DNA from: Comamonadaceae bacterium
Lineage (GTDB): Bacteria > Pseudomonadota > Gammaproteobacteria > Burkholderiales > Burkholderiaceae_C
Direction: 5' to 3'
Assembly (NCBI GenBank): GCA_025356545.1
Contig: JANXSU010000299.1
Location: forward strand, 1 to 33,490
DNA: 33,490 nucleotides
Part shown: piece after piece, positions 7,881-15,538 of the stretch
Layout of the letters: every line of letters starts with the position of its first letter
Numbering within the stretch: position 1 is the first letter of the stretch
The notes under the pieces: model-generated
Database searches by the model: none
What the model saw: only the letters and a program-made list of their open reading frames with translations
What the model was told of the DNA's origin: nothing
Translations under genes and position numbers: made by a program

Positions 7881-9448
7881 CAAAATTCAACAAAAACATG
7901 GGACACATCTTCTGGGCGGCCCATCACGTAGCCGCAAGATTTTTGGCAGGCTTGGCGGGCATACTCCAGATCAGCGGCAAAGCCCGCGTGCACGCGGTAC
8001 AGCACAGTGCCAGCCACCACCTCATCGCCGAGTTTGCACATCAGGTCAACGCCTGCATTGGGTACCTGGGGCGCACCGGCAAAGCGGGCAATGCGGGCGA
8101 GTTGTAGGTTGTCGATGCTGCAAACCACACCGGCTTGTGGCGCATGAATTTCGAAACTCAGGGCACCAAGGGCTGGGTTTTTGTAGTCGAAGGATTGGCT
8201 GCCCTGCGCGCGGATGATGTCGTTCATCTTGGCCAGGGCCCGGCCCGAGTCAAGGATGTCGCGCGCAATGGGAAACCCGTCGCCGCCGCGCACGTCGGGG
8301 TCGGATTCAATCATGCGACCTGCCAGGCGCAAGGCCTTTTGCCGCAGGTCGTTGGGGGCGAGCGGGTCGTTTTCCAGCACGCGCATCACGTCCCGCGCCT
8401 CCAGCACCGGGCCGATGCCAAAACCAATGGGTTGGCGACCATCCGTGATCACCACGTCCAGCGTCAGCCGCATTCGCTTGGCCACATACTCAAACAGGCG
8501 ACGCAGGCGCTGCGCCTCGGGCATGGAGCGCACCTTGGCACTGGGCCCGATGGGGATGTCCAGCACCAAATGGGTAGAGCCTGCCGCAATTTTTTTAGAC
8601 AAGATAGACGCCACCATCTGCCCTTGCGAGTCCAGCGAGAGCGGGCGCTCCACCGAAATCAGCACGTCATCCGCCGGTGACAAATTGGCCGTACCGCCCC
8701 AGGCCAGACAGCCCCGGTGGGTGCGCACGATGTCTAGCAGTTGCGCCATGGGCAACTCGACATGGGCCAACACCTCCATGGTGTCGGCCGTGCCCGCAGG
8801 CGAGGTGATGGCGCGTGAAGACGTCTTGGGGCACAAAATGCCATGCGCCGCCACGATGGGCACCAGCAACATGGAGGTGCGGTTGCCGGGGATGCCGCCA
8901 ATGCAGTGCTTGTCCACCACCAGCAGCTCTTGCCAGTCCAGCTGCTGCCCGGCATCCACCATGGCTTGGGTCAGGAAGTACACCTCCTCGCGATCCAGCT
9001 CATCGCGGTTGGTGGCCACCACAAAGGCGGTGAGCTCGATCTTGGAGTAATGGTGCTCGGCGATGTCGCGCACGATGGCACGAAAGTCGTTTTGGCCTAG
9101 CCGTTCGCCGTTGATTTTTCGATTCAGCGCACCCATGGACTCGGGCGGCTCGGCCTGCGACACGGTGACCGGGTGGCCGTCTGCCACGTCCATGCGGGCG
9201 AACGCGTCCATGGACAGGCCCAACTCACCACAGGCCACGATGGCCTCGTCTTCCACCACGTTCAGCGTGGCCAGGATGCGCTGCCCATTGGCTTTGACTT
9301 CTATCTTGGAGAGGGCTTTGAAGCCCTCAGCCCGGTACACCTCGCAGTCGCGGTGCATATAGGCCACGTTCTCGTGGTCGGTGTCGATCAGGATGTGGCG
9401 CAAAGTCAGTTGGGCGGCGATGGATGGCGCAGAAGTTTCATTGCTCAT
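7880..9448 (-). CDS. AMP-phosphorylase-like protein (putative thymidine phosphorylase 2 subfamily)
   Basis: A 522-residue member of the DeoA/TrpD superfamily. An extra N-terminal domain of about 90-100 residues precedes the core, as in archaeal AMP phosphorylases, whereas bacterial DeoA is about 440 residues. The phosphate-binding loop reads [11 protein letters not shown] (179-189), which resembles the AMP-phosphorylase form rather than DKHSTGGVGD of classical thymidine phosphorylase; [18 protein letters not shown] (209-226) is the second conserved loop. Predicted reaction: nucleoside (or nucleoside 5'-phosphate) plus phosphate to base plus ribose 1-phosphate (or ribose 1,5-bisphosphate). First gene of a coupled trio with PRPP-synthetase-like and LOG genes. 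Database names usually say thymidine phosphorylase; the neighbourhood argues for a nucleotide substrate. Confidence 0.86.
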   Translation of the reverse strand: MSNETSAPSIAAQLTLRHILIDTDHENVAYMHRDCEVYRAEGFKALSKIEVKANGQRILATLNVVEDEAIVACGELGLSMDAFARMDVADGHPVTVSQAEPPESMGALNRKINGERLGQNDFRAIVRDIAEHHYSKIELTAFVVATNRDELDREEVYFLTQAMVDAGQQLDWQELLVVDKHCIGGIPGNRTSMLLVPIVAAHGILCPKTSSRAITSPAGTADTMEVLAHVELPMAQLLDIVRTHRGCLAWGGTANLSPADDVLISVERPLSLDSQGQMVASILSKKIAAGSTHLVLDIPIGPSAKVRSMPEAQRLRRLFEYVAKRMRLTLDVVITDGRQPIGFGIGPVLEARDVMRVLENDPLAPNDLRQKALRLAGRMIESDPDVRGGDGFPIARDILDSGRALAKMNDIIRAQGSQSFDYKNPALGALSFEIHAPQAGVVCSIDNLQLARIARFAGAPQVPNAGVDLMCKLGDEVVAGTVLYRVHAGFAADLEYARQACQKSCGYVMGRPEDVSHVFVEF

Positions 9449-9480
9449 GGAGATAGCCTACACGGAAATGACGTGAGGCA

Positions 9481-9499
9481 GTGGGTCAAATTGATCCAC
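9481..9499. promoter_or_regulatory. imperfect palindrome upstream of the phosphorylase trio, possible operator
   Basis: GTGGGTCAA, a central A, and TTGATCCAC form a 19-bp inverted repeat with one mismatch. It lies 33 bases upstream of the AMP-phosphorylase-like start and downstream of the efp terminators, where an operator for the trio would be expected. No regulator is identified. Confidence 0.35.
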
Positions 9500-9519
9500 A
9501 AAGTTCACGAAACCGATTC

Positions 9520-9549
9520 GTCAAAAGGCTCCGAAGGGAGTCTTTTGAC
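9520..9549 (-). terminator. second (distal) hairpin of a tandem terminator after efp
   Basis: The arms 9520-9532 and 9537-9549 pair over 13 positions with one G-T pair and a 4-base loop, ending in CTTTTGAC. It is a diverged copy of the hairpin at 9564-9595 and would catch read-through from efp before the phosphorylase trio. Confidence 0.55.
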
Positions 9550-9563
9550 TGGAACAGTCGGCA

Positions 9564-9595
9564 ACAAAAGAGGCTCCCGAAGGAGCCTCTTTTGT
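9564..9595 (-). terminator. intrinsic terminator of efp, UUCG tetraloop
   Basis: ACAAAAGAGGCTCC and GGAGCCTCTTTTGT form a perfect 14-bp stem. Read on the minus strand the loop is TTCG, a very stable tetraloop, and the stem is followed by a T-rich tract (CTTTTGTTG). It starts 43 bases after the efp stop. Because the stem base is A/T-rich on both sides it could also work in the plus direction. Confidence 0.8.
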
Positions 9596-9637
9596 GGAGC
9601 ATAAGAGCTGCTCCGATACGCTGTACCAAGTCAAAAC

Positions 9638-10192
9638 TTAGACACGTTTTCTGTACTCACCGGTTCGAGTGTCGATTTCAACTTTGTCGCCTTGCGCCAC
9701 AAAAATTGGCACGCCGATTTCAAAACCGGTAGCGATCTTGGCGGGCTTGAGCACCTTGCCTGAGGTGTCGCCTTTGACGGCGGGCTCGGTCCAAGTGATC
9801 TCGCGCACCACGCTGGTGGGCAGCTCGACCGAGATGGCCTTGCCGTCGTAGAACACCACTTCGACTTCCATGCCGTCTTCGAGGTAGCTCAGTGCATCGC
9901 CCATGTTTTCGGACTCGACTTCGTACTGGTTGAACTCTTCGTCCATGCAGACGTACATCGGGTCAGCAAAGTAGGAGTAGGTGCAGTCCTTTTTGTCCAG
10001 AATGACCTGGTCGATCTTGTCATCGGCTTTGAAGACGACCTCGGTGCCGAAGTTGGCGATCAGGCTTTTGAGCTTCATGCGCACGGTGGCGGAGTTGCGC
10101 CCACCGCGGCTGTATTCGGTCTTGAGGACGACCATCGGGTCTTTGCCGTGCATGATGACGTTGCCGGCGCGGATTTCTTGAGCGATTTTCAT
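9638..10192 (-). CDS. efp: translation elongation factor P, Arg32 type
   Basis: EF-P binds stalled ribosomes between the P and E sites and promotes peptide-bond formation at polyproline stretches. The 184-residue protein has the KOW-like domain I and two OB domains, ending [11 protein letters not shown]. The tip of the first-domain loop reads YSRGGRNS with arginine at position 32 instead of lysine; Arg32 EF-Ps are activated by rhamnosylation by EarP, whose gene lies just upstream. Start ATG 10192 gives the standard [13 protein letters not shown] beginning; the frame extends to 10270 but adds 26 non-family residues. It lies 138 bases downstream of earP, and two hairpins follow it. Confidence 0.97.
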   Translation of the reverse strand: MKIAQEIRAGNVIMHGKDPMVVLKTEYSRGGRNSATVRMKLKSLIANFGTEVVFKADDKIDQVILDKKDCTYSYFADPMYVCMDEEFNQYEVESENMGDALSYLEDGMEVEVVFYDGKAISVELPTSVVREITWTEPAVKGDTSGKVLKPAKIATGFEIGVPIFVAQGDKVEIDTRTGEYRKRV

Positions 10193-10330
10193 AAGGATAT
10201 TTCCAGTCAGAGGGGGCCGGTCAACGCGCTCAGGCGCGCACTCTGCGGCGGGTCGATGCAGGGTGGACAAAAAATCCTTTTGATTCCCGCAAAGCCTTGA
10301 ATTTTAATGCTTTTTGGCCCGGCCCGTGGA

Positions 10331-11491
10331 TCAGGATCGGCGCGAGGCGACAAATCCCAGCAACTGGCTCACCAGGTCGTCCTGCTGCCACAGGCCTTGG
10401 CGTGCCGCACGCGTAACTTCGCCCCAGAGCGGCAGCGCCAAGGGGCCTAACGGGGCTGCGCTAACAGACGCATCGTTAAGGCCGTTCCAGCGCTGGTGAA
10501 ATTGGCGCATTGATTCGGGTGCGTGCAACCAGTCCAAGAAGCCGTTGAGCTTGTCGTGGTGGGCGTCATCATGCTGGGGGTAGATGTGCCAGACGAAGGG
10601 CTTGCCCGCCCACAGGGCGCGCACCAGCGAGTCTTCACCCCGCACAAAATTCAAATCACAGGCCCATAGCAAGTGGTCAAAATCACCTTGGCTGAGGTAA
10701 GGAAGGTATGAAATTGATAGCTGCTTATGAATATTCCATAAGGGCTGTAGCTTGTTTTTGTTGTCAACTTCGGTTTGCACGGCTGCGCTGGCGCGGCCTG
10801 CGGTGACCAGCAGCTGGGTGGGGGTGTCGTCCTGGGCGAGCTGTGCCAGCAAGTGGGGCAGGGCGCTGGGTTCGTAGCAAAACAGCGAGACCAGGCGCTG
10901 GCGGGGGCGCGGTTCAGCGCGGTTTTCTTCGAGACGAACCAGGCCCATCGTGCGTAGCCAGGCGTCGCGGTCAAAGCGGGCTTGCCGCGCCATCAGATCC
11001 GCCTCGCGCAGCAGCCCGCCGGTGTGGGGGGTGAAGCCGGGGTAGAAGAAGTGTTTGGTCAGGCCCGCGCCAGGGCCGCTCATCAGGGGGGAGGCTAGGC
11101 CGTGGCTGTGCTCGACATAGGCTTGCGCTGACAGGTACTCTAGGTTGATCCAGGTAGGTTTTTGGCCGCTGGAGCTTGCATGGCGTGCATAAGCAGCTAT
11201 AAATTCAGGAGCAACTTCGCAGCCGAAAGCTTCAACCAACACATCGCCCGGCACGAGGCCCCGCACGTCCAGTACGGGCGTCCAGGCCTTGACCTCAACA
11301 CCAGGGCAGCCGTCAGGGGCCATCCAGCTCAGGGCCCTGGCATCGTCCACCCACAGGCGCACGCGCTGGCCCCGCGCGGCCAGTTGGCAGCTCAAGCGCC
11401 AGCACACGCCCAGGTCGCCGTGGTTGTCGATGACTTGGCAGAAGATGTCCCACAGCAGTGCGGGCGTGGCGGGGCGGGTGGACGGGTGCAT
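10331..11491 (-). CDS. earP: EF-P arginine rhamnosyltransferase EarP
   Basis: EarP (formerly DUF2331) transfers rhamnose from dTDP-L-rhamnose to Arg32 of EF-P. The 386-residue protein has the N-terminal hallmark WDIFCQVIDNHGDLGVCWRL, with D22 and D26 matching the two essential aspartates, then WINLEYLSAQ, FFYPGFTPHTGGLLRE and VRGEDS (E286), which binds the nucleotide sugar. ATG 11491 is chosen; an upstream in-frame start at 11542 would cross the palindrome and overlap sbcB. Two copies of a dispersed short repeat lie inside the coding region (about residues 93-110 and 243-260) and keep the frame. Divergent from sbcB by 37 bases. Confidence 0.95.
   Translation of the reverse strand: MHPSTRPATPALLWDIFCQVIDNHGDLGVCWRLSCQLAARGQRVRLWVDDARALSWMAPDGCPGVEVKAWTPVLDVRGLVPGDVLVEAFGCEVAPEFIAAYARHASSSGQKPTWINLEYLSAQAYVEHSHGLASPLMSGPGAGLTKHFFYPGFTPHTGGLLREADLMARQARFDRDAWLRTMGLVRLEENRAEPRPRQRLVSLFCYEPSALPHLLAQLAQDDTPTQLLVTAGRASAAVQTEVDNKNKLQPLWNIHKQLSISYLPYLSQGDFDHLLWACDLNFVRGEDSLVRALWAGKPFVWHIYPQHDDAHHDKLNGFLDWLHAPESMRQFHQRWNGLNDASVSAAPLGPLALPLWGEVTRAARQGLWQQDDLVSQLLGFVASRRS
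10708..10760 (+). repeat. dispersed short repeat copy A, inside earP
   Basis: Contains GATAGCTGCTTATG, a variable centre, then AAGGGCTGTAGC and a T-rich end. It matches the copies at 11161-11210 (inverted), 26951-26997 (inverted) and 32347-32397. It lies antisense to earP and encodes about residues 243-260, probably a surface loop before the LPYLSQGDFDHLLW segment. Confidence 0.6.
11161..11210 (-). repeat. dispersed short repeat copy B, inside earP
   Basis: Inverted copy of the same element: on the minus strand it reads ATAGCTGCTTATGC, a variable centre, GCAAGCTCCAGC and GGCCAAAAA. It encodes about residues 93-110 of EarP (EFIAAYARHASSSGQKPTW) in frame. Confidence 0.6.
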
Positions 11492-11496
11492 GCGTA

Positions 11497-11524
11497 GGAT
11501 TGTGCCCAAGCTTAGGCACAATCC
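11497..11524. promoter_or_regulatory. perfect 10-bp palindrome between earP and sbcB
   Basis: GGATTGTGCC (11497-11506) and GGCACAATCC (11515-11524) are exact inverted repeats with an 8-base spacer. They fill most of the 37-bp gap between the divergent start codons. Each arm contains CACAAT, a plausible -10 box, ending 6-7 bases before the respective ATG. This could be a shared operator, or two mirrored promoters giving near-leaderless mRNAs. No convincing -35 box is seen. Confidence 0.45.
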
Positions 11525-11528
11525 CAGC

Positions 11529-12974
11529 ATGACACCACACACCTTCCTCTGGCACGACTACGAAACCTTTGGCCTCAACACCCGGCGCGACCGACCCGCG
11601 CAGTTTGCCGGCATCCGTACTGACGCAGAGTTGAATGAAATTGGCGAACCGGTGATGATTTATTGCCAGCTCGCCAACGATTATTTGCCCGACCCGACCT
11701 CCTGCCTCATCACCGGCATCACACCCCAGCACTGCTTGGCACACGGCCTGCCCGAGCACGCCTTTGCCGCACGCATCGAGTCACTACTGGCCCAGCCCGG
11801 CACCATCGGCGTGGGCTACAACACCATCCGCTTTGACGATGAGGTCACGCGCTTCATGTTCTGGCGCAACCTGATCGACCCCTATGGGCGCGAGTGGCAA
11901 AACGACTGCGGGCGTTGGGACATCCTCGACGTGGTGCGCATGGCCTACGCGCTGCGGCCTGAGGGCATCCAGTGGCCGCTCAAAGACGACGGCAAACCCA
12001 GCTTCAAGCTCGAAGACCTGGCCCGCGCCAACGGTCTGCTGCACGAGGCCGCGCACGACGCCCTGTCTGACGTGCGCGCCACCATCGCCCTGGCGCGGCT
12101 GATTCGCACCCAACAGCCCAAACTGTTTGACTTTTGCCTGGGCCTGCACAAGAAAGACCGCGTGGCGGCCGAGCTGGGCCTGCCCACCAGTTCGCAGATG
12201 GCGCAACCTTTTTTACACGTTTCGGGTATGTTCCCTGCCGAGCGCGGTTGCCTGGCCCTGATGTGGCCGCTGGCGTCTCACCCCACCAACAAAAACGAGC
12301 TGCTGGCCTGGGACTTGGCCCACGACCCGAGCGAGCTGGCGCTGCTCGACGTGGCCACGCTGCGCCTGCGCCTGTTCAGCAAGTCGGCAGATTTGCCCGA
12401 AGGCGTGACGCGTTTGCCCCTCAAGTCGGTGCACCTGAACAAGTCACCCATGGTGGTGCGCAAGCTCAAAACGCTTACGGATGAGATGGCTGCCAAGTGG
12501 GGTGTGAACCTAGAGGCCGCGATGCTGAACGCCGAGAAAGCGCGCGCACTGCCCGACATGAGCGCCATCTGGCCCGAGGTCTTCAGCCGCCCCCAGGAGG
12601 CTACGCCCGACGTGGACGAAGACCTCTACGGCGGTTTCATCAACAACGCCGACCGCAGACGCCTCAACCAGTTGCGCGCCCTGTCACCCGCAGAGCTGGC
12701 CCACAGCCGTACCGGCTTTGACGATGAGCGCCTGGGCGAGTTGCTGTTTCGCTACCGTGCCCGCAACTTCCCTGACACCCTATCGCCCGAAGATACTGAG
12801 CGCTGGGAATCGCACCGCGTTGCGCGCTTGCTGGAGGGCGAGGGCGGGGCGCGCCATGTCGATGCGCTGCTGGCTGAGTTGGATACCTTGTCTGAGACCG
12901 CTGATGCGCGGGGCGAAGAGATACTGGCCGCGCTGTCAGACTACGCGGAGCTTGTTGCGCCCGAGCTGGGTTGA
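11529..12974 (+). CDS. sbcB: exodeoxyribonuclease I
   Basis: Exonuclease I degrades single-stranded DNA 3' to 5' and takes part in recombination and mismatch repair. At 481 residues it matches the E. coli enzyme (475). The DEDDh exonuclease residues are visible: D10 and E12 in WHDYETFG, the acidic GYNTIRFDDEV segment, and H176/D181 in HDALSDV. The SH3-like and C-terminal helical regions follow, with the conserved LYGGFINNADRRRL. ATG 11529 starts exactly at the family N-terminus; the frame is open to 11289 but that part runs antisense through earP. Only 6 bases separate the start from the right palindrome arm and no ribosome site is visible, which hints at a leaderless transcript. Confidence 0.95.
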   Translation: MTPHTFLWHDYETFGLNTRRDRPAQFAGIRTDAELNEIGEPVMIYCQLANDYLPDPTSCLITGITPQHCLAHGLPEHAFAARIESLLAQPGTIGVGYNTIRFDDEVTRFMFWRNLIDPYGREWQNDCGRWDILDVVRMAYALRPEGIQWPLKDDGKPSFKLEDLARANGLLHEAAHDALSDVRATIALARLIRTQQPKLFDFCLGLHKKDRVAAELGLPTSSQMAQPFLHVSGMFPAERGCLALMWPLASHPTNKNELLAWDLAHDPSELALLDVATLRLRLFSKSADLPEGVTRLPLKSVHLNKSPMVVRKLKTLTDEMAAKWGVNLEAAMLNAEKARALPDMSAIWPEVFSRPQEATPDVDEDLYGGFINNADRRRLNQLRALSPAELAHSRTGFDDERLGELLFRYRARNFPDTLSPEDTERWESHRVARLLEGEGGARHVDALLAELDTLSETADARGEEILAALSDYAELVAPELG

Positions 12975-13013
12975 ACCAAGCTGGCCCCCGCCCGCATCGA
13001 TGGCGTCTGCGGC

Positions 13014-13643
13014 TTAGCGTTTGAAGGCCAGAATTTGCGCTGTCCTTTGTGCACCATCGTGGTAGCGGCCTTCCTTGAGCAGCCGCTCCCCATCGCGCGC
13101 AATCACAAAGTCAAGCCCCTGCAATTCAGCGCACAAGGTGGCAGCGTCGGGGTAACGGCTATCAGCCGAAGCCCCTTCTTGCGTCTTGGTCTCCAGCACG
13201 AAAGCACCGCCGGGGCGTAGGCAGGCGGCGATGCGGGCGTACAGCGCTCGGCGGATTTTGAGTTCGGGTTGGCCGAAGATCATGGTGACCAAGTCCCACT
13301 TGGCAAGGCCTGGGTCAAACCCTTCCAGATCGGCGCGCTGGGTGGGCAGGGTGATGCCGCGTTGCGCGGCCAAGGCGCTTGCCTTGTCCAATGCCACTTG
13401 AGAAAAATCAATTGCCACGGGGCGAAAGCCGCGTTGCGCCAAGAAGGTGGCGTTGCGCCCTTCTCCCTCGCACAGGCACAGCGCGTCGCCCACTGACAGT
13501 TGCGGGGTCACGGACACCAAAAAGTCATTGGGCTCGGTGCCGTAAGCGAAGCCGTCTTCGGCGTAGCGGGCGTCCCAGTAGGCGGGCAGGTGGTTGCTGT
13601 CTTTGCCTGTCATGCGCTCGCTCATGGATGTGCTGGGTTTCAT
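13014..13643 (-). CDS. class I SAM-dependent methyltransferase
   Basis: A 209-residue Rossmann methyltransferase. Motif I is LCLCEGEGRNATFLAQRG (about residues 55-72), with the acidic ribose-binding residue following in VAIDFSQ. The N-terminus PAYWDARYAEDGFAYGTEPND resembles the TehB/small-molecule methyltransferase group, which acts on chalcogens or thiols, but no substrate can be assigned. Last gene of a minus-strand operon, 10 bases after the TctC-type gene; its end faces sbcB across 39 bases with no clear terminator. Confidence 0.8.
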   Translation of the reverse strand: MKPSTSMSERMTGKDSNHLPAYWDARYAEDGFAYGTEPNDFLVSVTPQLSVGDALCLCEGEGRNATFLAQRGFRPVAIDFSQVALDKASALAAQRGITLPTQRADLEGFDPGLAKWDLVTMIFGQPELKIRRALYARIAACLRPGGAFVLETKTQEGASADSRYPDAATLCAELQGLDFVIARDGERLLKEGRYHDGAQRTAQILAFKR

Positions 13644-13653
13644 GGGGCTGGCC

Positions 13654-14634
13654 TTAATCTCGGGTGATGCCGGACTCTTTGACGATTTTGGTCATCAACT
13701 CGCGGTCGGCGAGAAACAGTTTGTTGAAACCGTCCACGCTGAGCTGGGGTGATTCAAGGCCGAGTTGTTGTAGGCGCTCGCGCACGGTTTTGATGGCGAT
13801 GACTTGGTTGACGGCAGCGTTGATCTGTTCCACCACGGCGCTCGGCGTGTTGGCCGGGGCCAGCAGGCCGAACCACGACTCAAAACCATAGCCGGGCAAG
13901 CCCGATTCGTTGAGCGTGGGGATTTTGGGCAGCAGGGCCGAGCGCTTGGCAGCGGTGATACCGATGACGCGCAAGCGCGCGTCTTGCAGGTACACGCTAA
14001 GGCCCGCCGTGGGCACAATGACTGCGTGGCCGCGACCGCCCGCCACGTCATTGGCGGCCTCTTGCGTGCCTTTGTAGGGCACGTGCACCATGTCAATCTG
14101 CGCACGGCGTGCCAGGTAGGCCATGGCCAGGTGGGTGGAGCTGCTGACGCCGGCCGAGTTGTAGTTGAGCACGCCGGGTTTGGCTTTGGCGTATTGAATC
14201 AACTCGCCCACGGTTTTGATGGGCAGCGCAGCGTTGACCATGAGCACATAGCTCTGGTTGCCGATATTGGCCACCGGCACAAAGTCTTTTACCGGTTCGT
14301 AAAACGGCTTGGCTCCCATGGCAGCGGTGGTGAAGTGACTGCTTGCGGCCATGAGCAGCGTTTTGCCATCGGGCGCGGCGTTAGCCACGAAGGAGGTGCC
14401 AATGGCCCCGCCTGCGCCGGGTTTGTTCTCGATGATCCAGTTTTGCCCCAGCTCGCGGCTGAGTTCATGCTGGATGGCTCGGGCAGGCATCTCGCGCGCA
14501 CCACCGGGGGCAAAGGCCACGATGATGCGCGACACCGCTGCGCCGACTTGGGCCCAAGTAGGGTCGCTCAAGGCGATGCTTGCGCCTGCCGTGATGAGCT
14601 GGCGTCGATTGAGTTGATGGCTGAGTTTGTGCAT
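13654..14634 (-). CDS. TctC/Bug-family periplasmic substrate-binding protein
   Basis: A 326-residue binding protein of the tripartite tricarboxylate transporter type (Bug family), very abundant in Burkholderiales. An N-terminal export signal includes a twin-arginine-like NRRQLITAGASIAL, suggesting Tat export. Family motifs are VAFAPGGARE, VENKPGAGG-like IENKPGAGGAIG, VHVPYKGT and LPKIPTLNESG. No TctA/TctB membrane subunits lie nearby, so it is an orphan binding protein. ATG 14634 is chosen; the frame continues upstream to 14694, inside the next gene. Its neighbours suggest that the ligand may be an aromatic or dicarboxylic acid. The ligand is inference; the family is clear. Confidence 0.9.
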   Translation of the reverse strand: MHKLSHQLNRRQLITAGASIALSDPTWAQVGAAVSRIIVAFAPGGAREMPARAIQHELSRELGQNWIIENKPGAGGAIGTSFVANAAPDGKTLLMAASSHFTTAAMGAKPFYEPVKDFVPVANIGNQSYVLMVNAALPIKTVGELIQYAKAKPGVLNYNSAGVSSSTHLAMAYLARRAQIDMVHVPYKGTQEAANDVAGGRGHAVIVPTAGLSVYLQDARLRVIGITAAKRSALLPKIPTLNESGLPGYGFESWFGLLAPANTPSAVVEQINAAVNQVIAIKTVRERLQQLGLESPQLSVDGFNKLFLADRELMTKIVKESGITRD

Positions 14635-14644
14635 GGCTTGGGGG

Positions 14645-15538
14645 TCAAAGAAACCGTGTTGCATCATCAAACAACTCGTCCACCGCATAGGCACGGGGGA
14701 TCAAACCTTGCTGGTACGAATAGCGGATCAAAAGGTCTAACGAGCGGCGGTTGGCCTCAATGCCAAAGGGGGTAAGGTCAGGCTTCTGCGTTTTATCTGG
14801 CGTTGCCAGTTGCTTGCTTTTCAGCAGCAGGTCATAGACCTCTTTCAAAATCTCGGGGTGCGTTTGACACAACTCCAGGTTGACGGCCACCATGTGGTTG
14901 ATGGGCAGCATTTGGTGGCGTTGACTCCAGGCCTGGGCGGCGGTATGGGGGTCGGGGATGACGCTTTGCAGCCGTGGGTCGTCAGGCAGGTCGGTGCCGA
15001 TGATGGCGGCATCCAGCTCACCAGCCAGCAGCATGTCCACCGCCTTGGTGCCTTCGGGCGCACGGATGAATCCGCTTGGATCGGGGAACTCGGCCAGGTG
15101 GCCGTCTTCAAACGTCACCCATTGGATGTCGCTCAGGTTCACGCCGTAGTCATTGGCCAGCACGCCGCGCACCCAGGTCACTGTGGTCTGCGCGTGGGCG
15201 CGAATGCCAATGCGCTTGCCGTGCAGGTCTTGCACGCGTACCGGCGCACGTTCGGCGTTGTACACGAGGCAGTGGTGTTGGAAACGCCCCGCACCGATCA
15301 CGGCGGGCATCAAGGTGAGAGGTTTGCCATAGGCTTTGGCTTGCAAAAAAGTGACCAGGGCCAGCTCCGCCAGATCAAACTCTAGGTCGCGCACCACACG
15401 TTTGAAAGCGCGGTTGGGCACCTTCACGTCGGCAAAATCAAAACTGAAATTGGGAGAGCTCAGGCGACCGTCTCTGAGCGCACGGGTGTTGGCGTAATCG
15501 CCCAACAGGGTTTTGAGTTGCAGCGGTGTCGTGCTCAT
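14645..15538 (-). CDS. 4,5-dihydroxyphthalate decarboxylase-like / PBP-fold protein
   Basis: A 297-residue protein resembling the 4,5-dihydroxyphthalate decarboxylase group, which has a periplasmic-binding-protein (type 2) fold. Segments supporting this are LKTLLGDYANTRALRDGRL at the N-terminus, FDLAELALVTFLQAKAYGKP, LHGKRIGIRAHAQTT, GVNLSDIQWVTFEDGH and INHMVAVNLELCQ. There is no signal peptide, so it is cytoplasmic, which suits an enzyme rather than a transporter component. Its start overlaps the amidohydrolase stop by four bases, so the two are coupled and may act on the same aromatic acid. Many database entries call such proteins ABC substrate-binding proteins; the substrate here is unknown. 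Confidence 0.78.
   Translation of the reverse strand: MSTTPLQLKTLLGDYANTRALRDGRLSSPNFSFDFADVKVPNRAFKRVVRDLEFDLAELALVTFLQAKAYGKPLTLMPAVIGAGRFQHHCLVYNAERAPVRVQDLHGKRIGIRAHAQTTVTWVRGVLANDYGVNLSDIQWVTFEDGHLAEFPDPSGFIRAPEGTKAVDMLLAGELDAAIIGTDLPDDPRLQSVIPDPHTAAQAWSQRHQMLPINHMVAVNLELCQTHPEILKEVYDLLLKSKQLATPDKTQKPDLTPFGIEANRRSLDLLIRYSYQQGLIPRAYAVDELFDDATRFL

Noticed and set aside
11289-11528. Upstream extension of sbcB into earP
   Set aside because: The open frame runs antisense through the earP start and encodes a proline/arginine-rich sequence unlike ExoI; the conserved start is at 11529.
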